Shown piece after piece: positions 1-9,163 of a stretch of DNA of 64,000 nt; the stretch's first letter is position 1, and each line of letters starts with the position of its first letter. The notes beneath the pieces are model-generated. The model saw only the letters and a program-made list of their open reading frames with translations, had not been told where the DNA came from and made no database searches. The stretch is taken from positions 1 through 64,000 of the forward strand of contig CAIXFN010000022.1 in assembly GCA_903918755.1 (NCBI GenBank). The letters are read 5' to 3'. This DNA comes from an uncultured Pedosphaera sp. (GTDB taxonomy: Bacteria > Verrucomicrobiota > Verrucomicrobiia > Limisphaerales > Pedosphaeraceae). The position numbers were made by a program, and so were the translations under genes.

Positions 1-143
1 GCGCACTAGCTGGGAAGTCGCAACGAAGAGTTCCTGAGGCGGCAAACAATGCGTTTCAAACACATCAACATATTAGCTTACTTATAGTATTAGGCGATAC
101 AATTATCGCGCTTTTTGACGATTATTTCAACAGGCTGCTAGAG

Positions 144-1712
144 ATGGCGCAGGAAAAATCTCTGGCGCCGCTGCTGAAGAAGATCGTCGCTGCGGTGGAG
201 CGCACCCAGTTCATGTTCGCTCAAGTCTGGTTGATCGAAAAGGGCGACCGGTGCACGACTTGCAAATTCCGCCCGGAGTGTGCTGATCAATCCCGCTGCT
301 TGCACTTGGTTGCTGGAAAGGGACGCTCGGCGACAACGGAAGGAAAGACCCCGGCGCCGCATGAAGACCCGAATGCCCGCATCCCGCTGAACTTCGGCCC
401 GCTAGGCGAGGCGGTGGCTGCAGGTCGGCTGAAAGTCCTAAGAACCTCGGACAAACAGTCGTTGTCAATGGCCGGATTCGAGTGGCTGAAGGAATGGGGC
501 ATTCGTGAATGCGGAATTCAGCCGATTGAATTCAAGGGAGAAATCCTGGGGGCCAACCTCGGTTTTGCCCGCGAATACCTGCCGGACTCCTTCACCCAGT
601 GGGGGCGCATTTTTGCGGATCATGTCGGAGCCGCCATTGCCAATGCGCGGGCCTTTGAGGAAATTCAGCACCTCAAAACCCAACTGGAGTTGCAAAACAG
701 CTACTTGCAGGAGGCGGTGATCGAGGCGAAGGCTCTGGGAAACCTGGTTGGGCAAAGTGCCGCCCTCAAACACATCGTCCGGCAGATTGACCTGGTGGCC
801 CGCACCGAGGCCTCGGTGCTCATACTCGGGGAAACGGGCACGGGGAAGGAATTGGTTGCCCACGAAATCCATCATCGCAGCCTGCGCAAGGATGGCTCGT
901 TGGTGCGGGTCAACTGCGCCTCCGTCCCGCGGGAGTTGTTTGAGAGCGAATTCTTCGGCCACTCCCGGGGGGCTTTCACCGGCGCGATGAAAGATCGGGC
1001 GGGCCGATTTGAAACGGCCGAGGGCGGAACCCTGTTTCTGGATGAAGTGGGGGAAATCCCGTTGGACATCCAGAACAAGCTGCTCCGTGTGCTCCAGGAG
1101 AAACGGTATGAACGCGTGGGCGAGGACCGAACCCGCCTCGCGGATGTTCGCATTTTGGCAGCCACCAATCGAGATTTGAAAAAGGAGGTCGCCGCCGGCC
1201 GATTCCGGGAAGACCTCTTCTACCGGTTGAATGTTTTTCCGATCCAAGTTCCACCGCTGCGCGAGCGAATGGATGACATTCCCTCCCTGGCGAAACATTT
1301 TGTCGAACTCTCCGCGAAGGACTTGAAGTGCGCGAAGCCGCGGCTGACCCGGGCAGCAATCGCCCAGCTTCAGGGTTACGATTGGCCGGGCAATATTCGT
1401 GAATTGCGCAACTTGATTGAGCGAGCCGTCATTTTGGCTCGTGGCGGTGCGCTAGATTTCGATCTTCCCGTGACCGGTAGATCGGTGCGGGTAGCGCGCC
1501 CGAGTGCAGTCGCGACTGAGAGTGCGGCACAACCCAAATTTCTCACGGAACCCGAGTTGCAACAACGCGAACGCGACAACTTGGTGCAGGTGTTGGAGGC
1601 GGCGCATTGGCAAATTAGTGGAACTAATGGAGCGGCGGAACTTCTGGGAGTGAAACCAACCACTCTCCTCTCCCGGATGGACAAGTGGGGAATCAAGAAG
1701 CCCGAAGGCTGA
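144..1712 (+). CDS. Sigma-54-dependent activator (GAF-AAA+-Fis)
   Basis: Bacterial enhancer-binding protein that opens promoters bound by sigma-54 RNA polymerase. The 522 residues read as a GAF-type sensory domain (about 10-175), a short linker, an AAA+ domain (about 205-440) and a Fis-type helix-turn-helix (about 475-515). Walker A GETGTGKE starts at residue 229, the sigma-54 contact loop GAFTGA is at 276-281 and Walker B GGTLFLDE follows near 295, so the motor looks intact. The GAF domain carries Cys37, Cys40, Cys46 and Cys52 (CxxC-x5-C-x5-C), which suggests a metal, Fe-S or redox sensor; the ligand is unknown. There is no receiver domain, so control by a ligand is more likely than by a kinase. 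The next genes form an RND efflux operon whose upstream region carries a matching promoter and palindromes, so that operon is the inferred target. No clear Shine-Dalgarno sequence precedes the ATG. Confidence 0.93.
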   Translation: MAQEKSLAPLLKKIVAAVERTQFMFAQVWLIEKGDRCTTCKFRPECADQSRCLHLVAGKGRSATTEGKTPAPHEDPNARIPLNFGPLGEAVAAGRLKVLRTSDKQSLSMAGFEWLKEWGIRECGIQPIEFKGEILGANLGFAREYLPDSFTQWGRIFADHVGAAIANARAFEEIQHLKTQLELQNSYLQEAVIEAKALGNLVGQSAALKHIVRQIDLVARTEASVLILGETGTGKELVAHEIHHRSLRKDGSLVRVNCASVPRELFESEFFGHSRGAFTGAMKDRAGRFETAEGGTLFLDEVGEIPLDIQNKLLRVLQEKRYERVGEDRTRLADVRILAATNRDLKKEVAAGRFREDLFYRLNVFPIQVPPLRERMDDIPSLAKHFVELSAKDLKCAKPRLTRAAIAQLQGYDWPGNIRELRNLIERAVILARGGALDFDLPVTGRSVRVARPSAVATESAAQPKFLTEPELQQRERDNLVQVLEAAHWQISGTNGAAELLGVKPTTLLSRMDKWGIKKPEG

Positions 1713-1808
1713 TTCGTTCCCCGATCGGCTTTACGTGATCCCCCGGGAAGCCTGGTTGGCGAGTTCCAATTTCTAGAGTTGAGTCGCCCATCTAGCGAAC
1801 TCTCGTGC

Positions 1809-1838
1809 TTCGAAATTTCGAAAACTCGAAATTTCGAA
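1809..1838. promoter_or_regulatory. Tandem palindrome, candidate enhancer site
   Basis: TTCGAAATTTCGAA at 1809-1822 is a perfect palindrome, and its 12-base core TCGAAATTTCGA is repeated at 1826-1837, with centres 16 bases apart. The pair lies about 100-125 bases upstream of the start expected from the sigma-54-like promoter at 1909-1924. That is where enhancer-binding proteins usually bind. Inferred to be the site for the activator encoded at 144-1712, or for another dimeric repressor. Confidence 0.5.
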
Positions 1839-1908
1839 CACTCTCTTGTAAGCGGCCGAATTCATAGAAAGTGCTGACCGCCAGTACTTTACATGGATTG
1901 CGCGTGGT

Positions 1909-1924
1909 TGGCATGTGAACTGCA
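1909..1924 (+). promoter_or_regulatory. Candidate sigma-54 (-24/-12) promoter
   Basis: TGGCAT-N5-CTGCA matches the consensus TGGCAC-N5-TTGCA with two changes. The GG and GC elements have the exact spacing the family requires. Transcription would start near 1935, leaving a leader of about 250 bases before the efflux adaptor start at 2186. The gap 1713-2185 holds this site and the palindromes at 1809-1838, and no gene that I can support. Confidence 0.5.
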
Positions 1925-2185
1925 AAGGTCATGTCCCGGATGCGAACTGCATTCGAAAGCATGAACACAAAGCGAGAATGTGCCACGACGACCTCCAAGT
2001 CCGCGCGCTCAGTCGGCGGCGGGTTGGTTGCGGCAAAACGTGACCTTCGCTCAGTTTCGCGGAAGTCCCGTCAAGTGGCGATCCGCGTGGTACGCTGGCA
2101 ACAAGTCAGCTTTGTCCAGCTAGTGAAACCCAAGTGCCCGACTGCCCCTGCCTTAACCCATGTCTCAACTACCGACAAGATCCTC

Positions 2186-3343
2186 ATGAAACATCAAAAT
2201 ATTCCGAAGAACAATCCCCCACACCGGTTGCTCCGAATGGTGCGTGCCGGAGGCTGCCTGCTCACTTTATTGGGCGCGGCCCTGGCTTTCACCGGCTGTG
2301 GCAAACCCGTCGCCAACATTCCCGAGCAGCAGCTGGTGCGAACCGCGGTGGTCGAGGCAGCGGAAAACGTCCGATTGGCTGGTGATGCTTCCTATCTGGC
2401 GAGCGTGAAATTCGATCACGAGACGGACCTGAGCTTCAAGGTAGGCGGGATTGTGGACCAGATTGGCCCGGTCGTTGGCACGGATTGGGATGAGGCGACG
2501 CCAGTCAAGGCGGGGACGGTGCTCGCCGAGTTGAAGCAAGCTGATTTCAACAATGCGTATAATTCCGCGCGCGCAAAGGCGGAATTGGGGGCGAAAACGC
2601 TGGAACGGTTTCGCAAGCTGCGGGCGACCGACGCGATCTCCCAACAGGAACTCGACGTTGCGGAAGCCGATAACCGCACGGCCCAGGCGCAACTGGATCA
2701 AGTCGAGCAGAACCTGCGGGATGCGCGGCTGGTGGCGACCAAAGATGGAGTGGTACTGGCGCGCTACGTGAATTCGCACGTCACGGCAGCACAAGGTCAG
2801 CGAATTTTGCGCTTCGCGGATACCGGCTTGATGGCGGTTGAATTGGGGCTGCCGGATCGCTTGATCGGTCGCTTCACACCCGGCAAGGAAGTTGATGTGA
2901 CGGTGTCCGCGCTGGAGGGATTGCCACCGTTCAAGGGCCGGGTTTCCGAAGTCGGGGTCGCGGCGAACGCCGAGGGTCGGTTGTTCCGCGTGGTAATCAA
3001 AGTGCCGAACCCGGCCGGATTGTTGCGCTCGGGTATGACCGCGCGCATTCAAGTCGGCAACAGTGCTGCCCAACCCGGCACGGTTTGCATTCCGCTTTCC
3101 GCGTTGGTGACGCTGGTATCTGAGAGCAATCCACAAACCGGCGGGCAAACGCCGTTGGGAGTCTTTGTTTTCCAGGAGGGCAAGGCGGTGAAACGGGCAG
3201 TGAAGACGGGGGACATTCTCAACAGCTCCATTCTGATCACTGAAGGTTTGCGCCCCGGCGAACAGGTGGTGACTTCGGGCGCGAGTTTCCTCTACGACGG
3301 CGCGCCCGTGGAAGTCGCGGCTGACAATGTGACCACGAAGTAA
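2186..3343 (+). CDS. RND efflux periplasmic adaptor lipoprotein
   Basis: Membrane-fusion protein that links an inner-membrane RND pump to an outer-membrane channel. The 385-residue protein begins with a signal peptide ending in a lipobox (LAFTGC), so it is likely lipid-anchored. It then shows the usual lipoyl/barrel halves around a coiled alpha-hairpin (about 115-185, rich in Ala, Glu, Gln and Arg) and a C-terminal beta domain. The frame is open back to 1931, but the extra residues look non-coding. I chose the ATG at 2186 because the signal peptide follows it directly. The pump gene starts 23 bases downstream, preceded by AAAGGAG, so the two are co-transcribed. The substrate cannot be read from sequence. 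Confidence 0.93.
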   Translation: MKHQNIPKNNPPHRLLRMVRAGGCLLTLLGAALAFTGCGKPVANIPEQQLVRTAVVEAAENVRLAGDASYLASVKFDHETDLSFKVGGIVDQIGPVVGTDWDEATPVKAGTVLAELKQADFNNAYNSARAKAELGAKTLERFRKLRATDAISQQELDVAEADNRTAQAQLDQVEQNLRDARLVATKDGVVLARYVNSHVTAAQGQRILRFADTGLMAVELGLPDRLIGRFTPGKEVDVTVSALEGLPPFKGRVSEVGVAANAEGRLFRVVIKVPNPAGLLRSGMTARIQVGNSAAQPGTVCIPLSALVTLVSESNPQTGGQTPLGVFVFQEGKAVKRAVKTGDILNSSILITEGLRPGEQVVTSGASFLYDGAPVEVAADNVTTK

Positions 3344-3366
3344 CCAAGCGAAAGGAGAACAAACCC

Positions 3367-6300
3367 ATGTCAAATCACCTTGAAAATAGCAACGAGTCCG
3401 GAGGCATCGCGCAATTTTTTGTCGAGCACCGGGAAGTGAGCTGGCTGGCGCTGATCGCCGTGTTGGTGTGGGGCGGCATTGCTTACACCAAGCTGGGCCA
3501 GCAGGAAGACCCGACTATTCCCCAGCGAACGGCGATGTTGGTCACGGTTTATCCCGGCGCGACCGCTTCGAAAGTCGAGGAACTGGTGGCGAAACCGCTC
3601 GAACGCAAGATCAGCGAATTGAAATCCATCGAGGAGATCAAAAGCACGTCCCGGCCCGGCATTTCCACGATGACGATCAAACAGCTTCCCGGTTCCACGA
3701 TGACGATCGATCAGCAATGGGACAAGGTCCGGGCCAAAATCCAGGAAGTCCAACTGCCCGAGGGCACGCGGCAGCCGTGGTTGAACACGGATTTCGGCAA
3801 CACCATCACGCTGCTGTACGGCTTGGTCAGTCCGCCCATCCCGGACGCTGAATGTGTGGCCCGCGCCAATCTGGTGCGGGAGCATCTGATTCAATTGCGC
3901 GGCGGAGCGGCGGCGAGCAACCACGTGGCGGTGGCTGCTTTTCTCCCAGCCATCTCTCCGGGCGATCGCGAAGTGCTCAGTGCCCGGCTGGAAACCGCTC
4001 TCCGCGCCGCCGGGCTGGCTAAACAGGCGCGCGCGGCCCAGGGACAGTCTTTCCTGCTGGTTGACTTGGAAACATCGGCCAGCCATGCGGACTTGGAAAA
4101 GTTCCTCGCCGATTTCACGCGACGTATCGCCGGCTCGGATCGCGAATTGTTTCACCCCGACTTCACCCAACCCATTTTACTGATGGGCGACGAAGACCCC
4201 CTGCCGCAAATCCGCGCGCATGCACCGCCGCGCTACAGCTATCGCACGCTCGAATTGCTCGCCCGGGATTTCGAGGACGCGCTCAAGCAGGTCGAGAGCG
4301 TCGGCAAAGTCACCAAGGTCGCCATCGTGCAGGAATCGGTTTACCTGCTCTACTCGGACGCCAATCTCGCCGGCTACGGTCTGACGCCCGATGCGGTGAT
4401 GGGCGCGATCGGCGCACGCAATGCGGTGATTCCCGGCGGCACGATGCGCACCGAGGGGCGCAATTTCCCCGTGCAACTTTCCGGGGAATACAAGACTGAG
4501 CAGGACATGCTCGGCACGGTCGTCGGTCTGAGTCGCGCGGGCGCACCGGTCTATCTGCGCGATACATTTGAAGTCCGTCGCATGTATGAGTCGCCGATAC
4601 CCTACAAGGTGGATGTGCTCGGTCAGGCGGGTGAAAAGGGTCTCGACTCCCGCCGCGCCGTAATGGTCGCCGTGGAAATGCGCGACGGCAAAATCATCCA
4701 TCACTTCAACGAGGATGTGCAGAAGGTCGTGGCCGCCATGACGAAGCGCGCGCCGGAAGGCATCGAGTTCCGGGTGCTTTCCGACCAGCCCACCGCCGTT
4801 GAGCATCGCATCCACCATTTCGTCAAATGCTTCATCGAGGCGGTCATTATCGTAATCATCGTTGGGTTGTTCCTGATGGACTGGCGTTCCGCGCTGGTAC
4901 TCGCGACGGCCATTCCGCTGACGGTGGCGATGACGCTGATCGGGATGCAGATGCTGGGTATTCCGCTGCAACAAATCTCCATCGCCGCGCTCATCATTGC
5001 CCTGGGCGTCCTCGTGGACATGCCCGTGGTGGCGGCGGATGGCATCAACCGCGAGTTGCATCAGGGCGAACAGCGGTCACGGGCGGCGTGGCTCGGGCCG
5101 CTTCGTTTGCGCCATCCGATTGTGTTTGGCACGATGATCAATATATTTGCATTCCTGCCGCTGCTAATGTTGTCCGGCGACAAGGGTGAATTCATGAAAA
5201 GCATGCCGACCGTGGTCAGCATCGCCCTGTTGGCCGCGCTGGTGGTGTCGTTCACCTTCACCCCACTCGTTGGCTACTACGTCTTGCGCGGACAAAAGGG
5301 GCTCGAGGAAGGCGCTGAGGTCCGGTCCTTCTTCCTGTTCCGCTATGTCGACCTGGGCCTCACCGCCGTCTTGCCGCGCTACAAGGCGCTGCTGGAAGGC
5401 GCGATCAAGCGTCCGTGGATGACCCTCGGAATCGGTTATGCGTTCCTCACGGCGAGCCTGTTCATCGTGCCCCATCTGGGCAGCCAGTTTTTCCCGCCCG
5501 CGGAACGCAATCAGTTGTTGGTGGACATTGATGTTCCGACCACTGATTCACTCACGAGCACCCGGGCCACGGTGGAAAAGGCAGTGGCGATCATCAAATC
5601 CCACGAGGAGGTCACCAGCGCCGGGATCTTCACCGGCGGGACCGCGCCGCGTTTCTACTACAACGTCGAACCTAAGGAGCCGGCCAACTACCTCGCGCAG
5701 ATTCTCGTCAACACGCGCACCGCCCACGATGTCATGCCCTTGCTGGCAAAGTTGCGCCGTGAATTGGACACCGGCGTTCCTGGAGCGCGGTGCGTGGCGA
5801 AGGAACTCGAACAGGGGCCACCGGTCAAGGAGCCGATCCAAATCCGCCTCAGCGGCGAGAATCTCGACAAATTGCGGCTGCTGGCCGACCAGACTGCCGC
5901 CGAATTGCGCGCGGCGGGCGGCTATCATGTGCATGACGATCTCGGTCTGCGCATGCCGAACATCCAGATTGAAATCGACCAGGACCGCGCGAATTCGCTC
6001 GGCTTGAACAACCGGCAAATTGGCAGGGTGGCGCAGGCTTCCTTCACCGGGTTGCCAGTGACCGAGTTGCGCGAAGGCGACCGGCTCATCCCGGTGCTGG
6101 TTCGCGGACGCATCGAGGACCGTAGCGAGGTGGAAAAAATTCGCGGCCTCTACGTGCAGACGCCCGATGGCAACAGCGTTCCCTTCGAGAGTTTTGCGGA
6201 GGTGAGGCTGCAGCCGGAATTTGTTACGATTCCGCACTACAACCAGCTCCGCACGGTGACGGTGAAAGCTTACGCGCCGTTGGGCGAACTGCCCTCCAAC

Positions 6301-6891
6301 ATTCTCGACCGCGCGCGGCCCGGACTGGCGAAGATCAAATTGGACCCGGGCTACGAATTGAAATTCGCTGGCGAGGACAAGGAACTGCGCGAGAACAAGG
6401 CGGAGATGTCCTTCGTGATGCTGGTGTCGCTCGCGCTGATCTGCCTCACGATGGTCCTGCAGTTTAGTTCGGTCATGAAGTCGGTGGTGGTCATGCTGAC
6501 CGTGCCGCTCGGACTCATCGGCGCGGTGTTTGGACTCTGGATCACCGGCTCGCCGCTGGGTTTCATGGCGCTGCTGGGCATGGTCAGCCTGGCCGGGGTG
6601 ATCGTCAGTCACATCATCGTGCTCAGCGATTACATCGAGGAAGCGCGCGCCAAGGGCCTGCCCCTGGAGCAGGCCCTTGTCCAAGCCGGCCTTGCGCGGC
6701 TGCGGCCGGTCTTGGTGACCGTGCTCGCCGTGGTCGGCGGACTGATTCCACTGTTCCTGACCGGCGGCGCGCTGTGGCATCCACTCACAGCGGTCCATAT
6801 CGTCGGCTTGGTGTTCGCCACGGTACTGACCCTGGTGATGTTGCCGACGCTTTACTACGTGTTCTGCGCCAAATTCAAATTCATCAAGTAA
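3367..6891 (+). CDS. RND efflux pump permease, with insertion
   Basis: Proton-driven inner-membrane drug or metabolite exporter of the AcrB/MexF type. It has the family plan of one N-terminal membrane helix, a periplasmic porter domain, a membrane bundle, a second periplasmic domain and a final bundle. LGVLVDMPVVAADGINRELH, in the fourth-helix region, carries the acidic residue of the proton relay. At 1174 residues it is about 120-150 longer than usual. Most of the excess is an extra segment at about residues 158-287, between LYGLVSPPIP and PRYSYRTLEL, which in ordinary relatives are nearly contiguous. The insert is charged and looks like an alpha/beta fold in the first porter subdomain, and I do not recognise it. 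The gene sits between the adaptor (23-base gap) and the channel gene (10-base gap). Confidence 0.95.
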   Translation: MSNHLENSNESGGIAQFFVEHREVSWLALIAVLVWGGIAYTKLGQQEDPTIPQRTAMLVTVYPGATASKVEELVAKPLERKISELKSIEEIKSTSRPGISTMTIKQLPGSTMTIDQQWDKVRAKIQEVQLPEGTRQPWLNTDFGNTITLLYGLVSPPIPDAECVARANLVREHLIQLRGGAAASNHVAVAAFLPAISPGDREVLSARLETALRAAGLAKQARAAQGQSFLLVDLETSASHADLEKFLADFTRRIAGSDRELFHPDFTQPILLMGDEDPLPQIRAHAPPRYSYRTLELLARDFEDALKQVESVGKVTKVAIVQESVYLLYSDANLAGYGLTPDAVMGAIGARNAVIPGGTMRTEGRNFPVQLSGEYKTEQDMLGTVVGLSRAGAPVYLRDTFEVRRMYESPIPYKVDVLGQAGEKGLDSRRAVMVAVEMRDGKIIHHFNEDVQKVVAAMTKRAPEGIEFRVLSDQPTAVEHRIHHFVKCFIEAVIIVIIVGLFLMDWRSALVLATAIPLTVAMTLIGMQMLGIPLQQISIAALIIALGVLVDMPVVAADGINRELHQGEQRSRAAWLGPLRLRHPIVFGTMINIFAFLPLLMLSGDKGEFMKSMPTVVSIALLAALVVSFTFTPLVGYYVLRGQKGLEEGAEVRSFFLFRYVDLGLTAVLPRYKALLEGAIKRPWMTLGIGYAFLTASLFIVPHLGSQFFPPAERNQLLVDIDVPTTDSLTSTRATVEKAVAIIKSHEEVTSAGIFTGGTAPRFYYNVEPKEPANYLAQILVNTRTAHDVMPLLAKLRRELDTGVPGARCVAKELEQGPPVKEPIQIRLSGENLDKLRLLADQTAAELRAAGGYHVHDDLGLRMPNIQIEIDQDRANSLGLNNRQIGRVAQASFTGLPVTELREGDRLIPVLVRGRIEDRSEVEKIRGLYVQTPDGNSVPFESFAEVRLQPEFVTIPHYNQLRTVTVKAYAPLGELPSNILDRARPGLAKIKLDPGYELKFAGEDKELRENKAEMSFVMLVSLALICLTMVLQFSSVMKSVVVMLTVPLGLIGAVFGLWITGSPLGFMALLGMVSLAGVIVSHIIVLSDYIEEARAKGLPLEQALVQAGLARLRPVLVTVLAVVGGLIPLFLTGGALWHPLTAVHIVGLVFATVLTLVMLPTLYYVFCAKFKFIK

Positions 6892-6901
6892 CCCTCATCA
6901 T

Positions 6902-8350
6902 ATGCAATCATCCCTCTTCAAACTCCCGGTTTACTGCGTTGCGATCCTGACGCTCGGCGGCTGTGCCGTTGGCCCGGATTACAAGCGGCCCACCATCAAT
7001 GCGCCTGCCGGCTTCCGCGACGTCGCCAATCAAGGATCAACAAACTCCCTTGCCGACCTGCCGTGGTGGGGCGTCTTCAAGGACCCGGTGCTCCAGGACC
7101 TGATTCGGGTTGCGCTCACCAACAACTACGACCTGAGAATCACCCTCACGCGAGTCGACCAGGCCCGGGCGATTCAAGCGCAAGCGCGCGCGCAATTCCT
7201 GCCGCAGGTTGGCTACGGAGGCGAAGCCAACCGAGGTCGAAACGAGTTCCTGGGCACGCCCACGCCCAACGGGGGACAAACTGGCAACAGCTTCGTCGCC
7301 GGCTTTGAAGCCCTATGGGAAATTGACCTGTGGGGTCGCGTGCGCCGGATGAACGAGGCGGCGCGCGCGAACTTCATGGCCACGCAGGAGGGCCGTCGCG
7401 CGGTCATGATCTCCATCGTCAGCGGCGTGGCGCGGGCTTACTTCGATTTGCTGGAACTGGACGAACAACTGGTGATCGCGCAACGCACGGGGGATTCCTA
7501 CAAACGGACGCGCAAACTATTCTCCGACCAGCATGCCCTCGGCCTGGCATCCAAGCTGGAGGTTTCCCGCGCCGAACTCGCGCTACGAACAGTCATGGCG
7601 ACGGTCCCCGAAATCGAGCGCCAAATCGGGCTCAAGGAAAACGAAATCAACACGCTCATCGGTCGCAACCCGGGCGCAATCGCCCGCAACGCGACCCTGC
7701 TGGCGCAGGAACTGCCGGTGGAAATCCCGGTCGGACTTCCCTCGACCTTGCTGGAGCGACGGCCCGACCTCCGCGCGGCGGAGCAAGAAGTCCGCGCGGC
7801 CAACGCGGAAATCGGCGTGGCCATTGGCGACTTCTTACCGCGCATCGGCCTGACGACATTTTACGGTGGCACGAGCACCGATCTCGACAAACTGTTAAAA
7901 AGTGAGGCCAACATCTGGTCAGCCGCAGCCACCGCCGCCGGCCCGGTGTTCAGCGGCGGGCGCTTGACTGGCCGTTACCGACAAACGAAAGGCGCGTTCG
8001 AGCAAGCCAGATTAAGTTACCAACAAACGGCTTTGGGCGCTTTCCGCGAAGTTTCTGATGCCCTCATCTCGCATCGTCGATACGAGGACGAACGCGTCGA
8101 GCAAAGCCACGCCGTTGGCGCCGGGCGCGAAGCGGTTGAGTTGGCATCAGCGCGTTACAAAGAAGGCAAGGCCAGCTACTACGAAGTCCTGGAGGCCCAG
8201 CAGCAGCTCTTCCCCGCTGAAAACACCCTTTCCCGGATCGAAGCCGCGCGTCGCCGCGCGGTTATTCAGCTCTACAAAGCCTTGGGCGGCGGTTGGGCGC
8301 TCAAAGACTCTGATTGGTCGGGAATGAGTACACCGTTATCAGCACGATAG
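6902..8350 (+). CDS. Outer-membrane efflux channel lipoprotein (OprM/NodT type)
   Basis: TolC-like outer-membrane factor that completes the tripartite pump. It has 482 residues with an N-terminal lipoprotein signal ending in LGGC and then the family start AVGPDYKRP. Two related helical halves follow, with long coiled segments (for example around 175-240 and 370-440). The recurring ALTNNYDLRI and RPDLRAAEQEV motifs are typical of the OEP family. It is the third gene of the operon, 10 bases after the pump. No terminator hairpin with a T run is visible directly after it. Confidence 0.95.
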   Translation: MQSSLFKLPVYCVAILTLGGCAVGPDYKRPTINAPAGFRDVANQGSTNSLADLPWWGVFKDPVLQDLIRVALTNNYDLRITLTRVDQARAIQAQARAQFLPQVGYGGEANRGRNEFLGTPTPNGGQTGNSFVAGFEALWEIDLWGRVRRMNEAARANFMATQEGRRAVMISIVSGVARAYFDLLELDEQLVIAQRTGDSYKRTRKLFSDQHALGLASKLEVSRAELALRTVMATVPEIERQIGLKENEINTLIGRNPGAIARNATLLAQELPVEIPVGLPSTLLERRPDLRAAEQEVRAANAEIGVAIGDFLPRIGLTTFYGGTSTDLDKLLKSEANIWSAAATAAGPVFSGGRLTGRYRQTKGAFEQARLSYQQTALGAFREVSDALISHRRYEDERVEQSHAVGAGREAVELASARYKEGKASYYEVLEAQQQLFPAENTLSRIEAARRRAVIQLYKALGGGWALKDSDWSGMSTPLSAR

Positions 8351-8924
8351 TCACGGCGAAGCGCGAAGCGGCACGGGGGGGGAGGCAGGCGCGGACCGTC
8401 GATCGGGATGGGGTGCCTTTTGAAACCTGAAGCTGCTCACCTTCCTGAAGATCGAAGCTTCCGATGTCGGCGGACTCGCGGCTTTCGGCTAATTGTTTGA
8501 AGGAAATTGAAAGCGTGGCCGCGTATCGAGGACTGCGCCCAGCGGCCGCCTGCTTGGCGTCAAAAAGGAATCGTTTGCGCTTGCCGGATTCGATGTGCGG
8601 ACCATCCCGTTTCGTCCGTTCGTGGACCAGGCAGCTTTGATCGGGAATCCTGGGCTTCAGTTGGCTCGCCAGCAGTTGCCAATTTTAACGGAGCCGAACC
8701 GCGCGAGCCGTTCGTGACTGTGCGGGCGAGCCGCACGTCATTTTTTAGGGTTTTCTCGGGAAAATAATGGCGGCGGATCCCCGCATCTGAATCGCCGACT
8801 CCGGTGGGACTTCGGTTTTGCAAAAACTGGCCAAATACGGGTTTTCGGCGTTTCTCGGAAAATCAAAATCGATCTGAAATTGTCCTTGCGGGTCGGGATA
8901 AACCGGATAAATTATCGGCCGGTC
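8351..8924. other. 574-base gap without a supportable gene
   Basis: No frame here combines a ribosome-binding site, sensible composition and a recognisable product. An 86-codon open frame at 8507-8767 looks random. Short stretches read like coding sequence (LKLLTFLKIEASDVGGLAAF near 8430, and another run near 8555-8700) but are cut by stops. They could be decayed gene remnants, but I cannot name a family. Confidence 0.4.
8886..8913 (+). promoter_or_regulatory. Possible tRNA promoter
   Basis: TTGCGG (8886-8891), a 16-base spacer and TAAATT (8908-8913) lie 11 bases before the mature tRNA-Val end. The same TTGC-N16/17-TAnAnT pattern occurs upstream of other genes in the window. Weak similarity to the sigma-70 consensus, so tentative. 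Confidence 0.3.
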
Positions 8925-8999
8925 GCGCGGTTAGCTCAGTGGTAGAGCATTACCTTGACACGGTAGGGGTCAGAGGTTCGAAACCTCTACCGCGCACCA
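8925..8999 (+). tRNA. tRNA-Val (GAC)
   Basis: A full cloverleaf can be folded by eye. The acceptor stem GCGCGGT/ACCGCGC occupies 8925-8931 and 8989-8995. The D arm is GCTC-AGTGGTA-GAGC, and the anticodon stem TTACC/GGTAG encloses the loop TTGACAC. The T arm is AGAGG-TTCGAAA-CCTCT, and discriminator A is followed by an encoded CCA (8997-8999). The anticodon GAC reads valine GUC codons (GUU possibly by wobble). Confidence 0.96.
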
Positions 9000-9163
9000 T
9001 TTTTCCTCACTGGCATGCCGTCCCACTTCTTATTTACCGCTTTTTCTTTCGCTGAACGATGCCATTCCTTTCCTTCGGCAAGGATGGATCCAACCACTGG
9101 GGTGAGCGGTGAGGATTGGCAGCCGATGCCATGGGCACGGCTTTTGCCGGAGGAGCACCCTTG

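Noticed and set aside
1931-2185. In-frame N-terminal extension of the efflux adaptor
   Set aside because: The extension would place 85 basic residues before the lipoprotein signal peptide, which would not be exported.
8507-8767. 86-codon plus-strand frame before the tRNA
   Set aside because: Cys/Arg/Ser-rich random composition and no ribosome-binding site.
9133-9148. GGGCAC-N5-TTGC, a near match to a sigma-54 promoter before the first dehydratase
   Set aside because: The expected start (about 9159) would fall after the good ribosome-binding site at 9149-9154, leaving it out of the mRNA. Likely chance.
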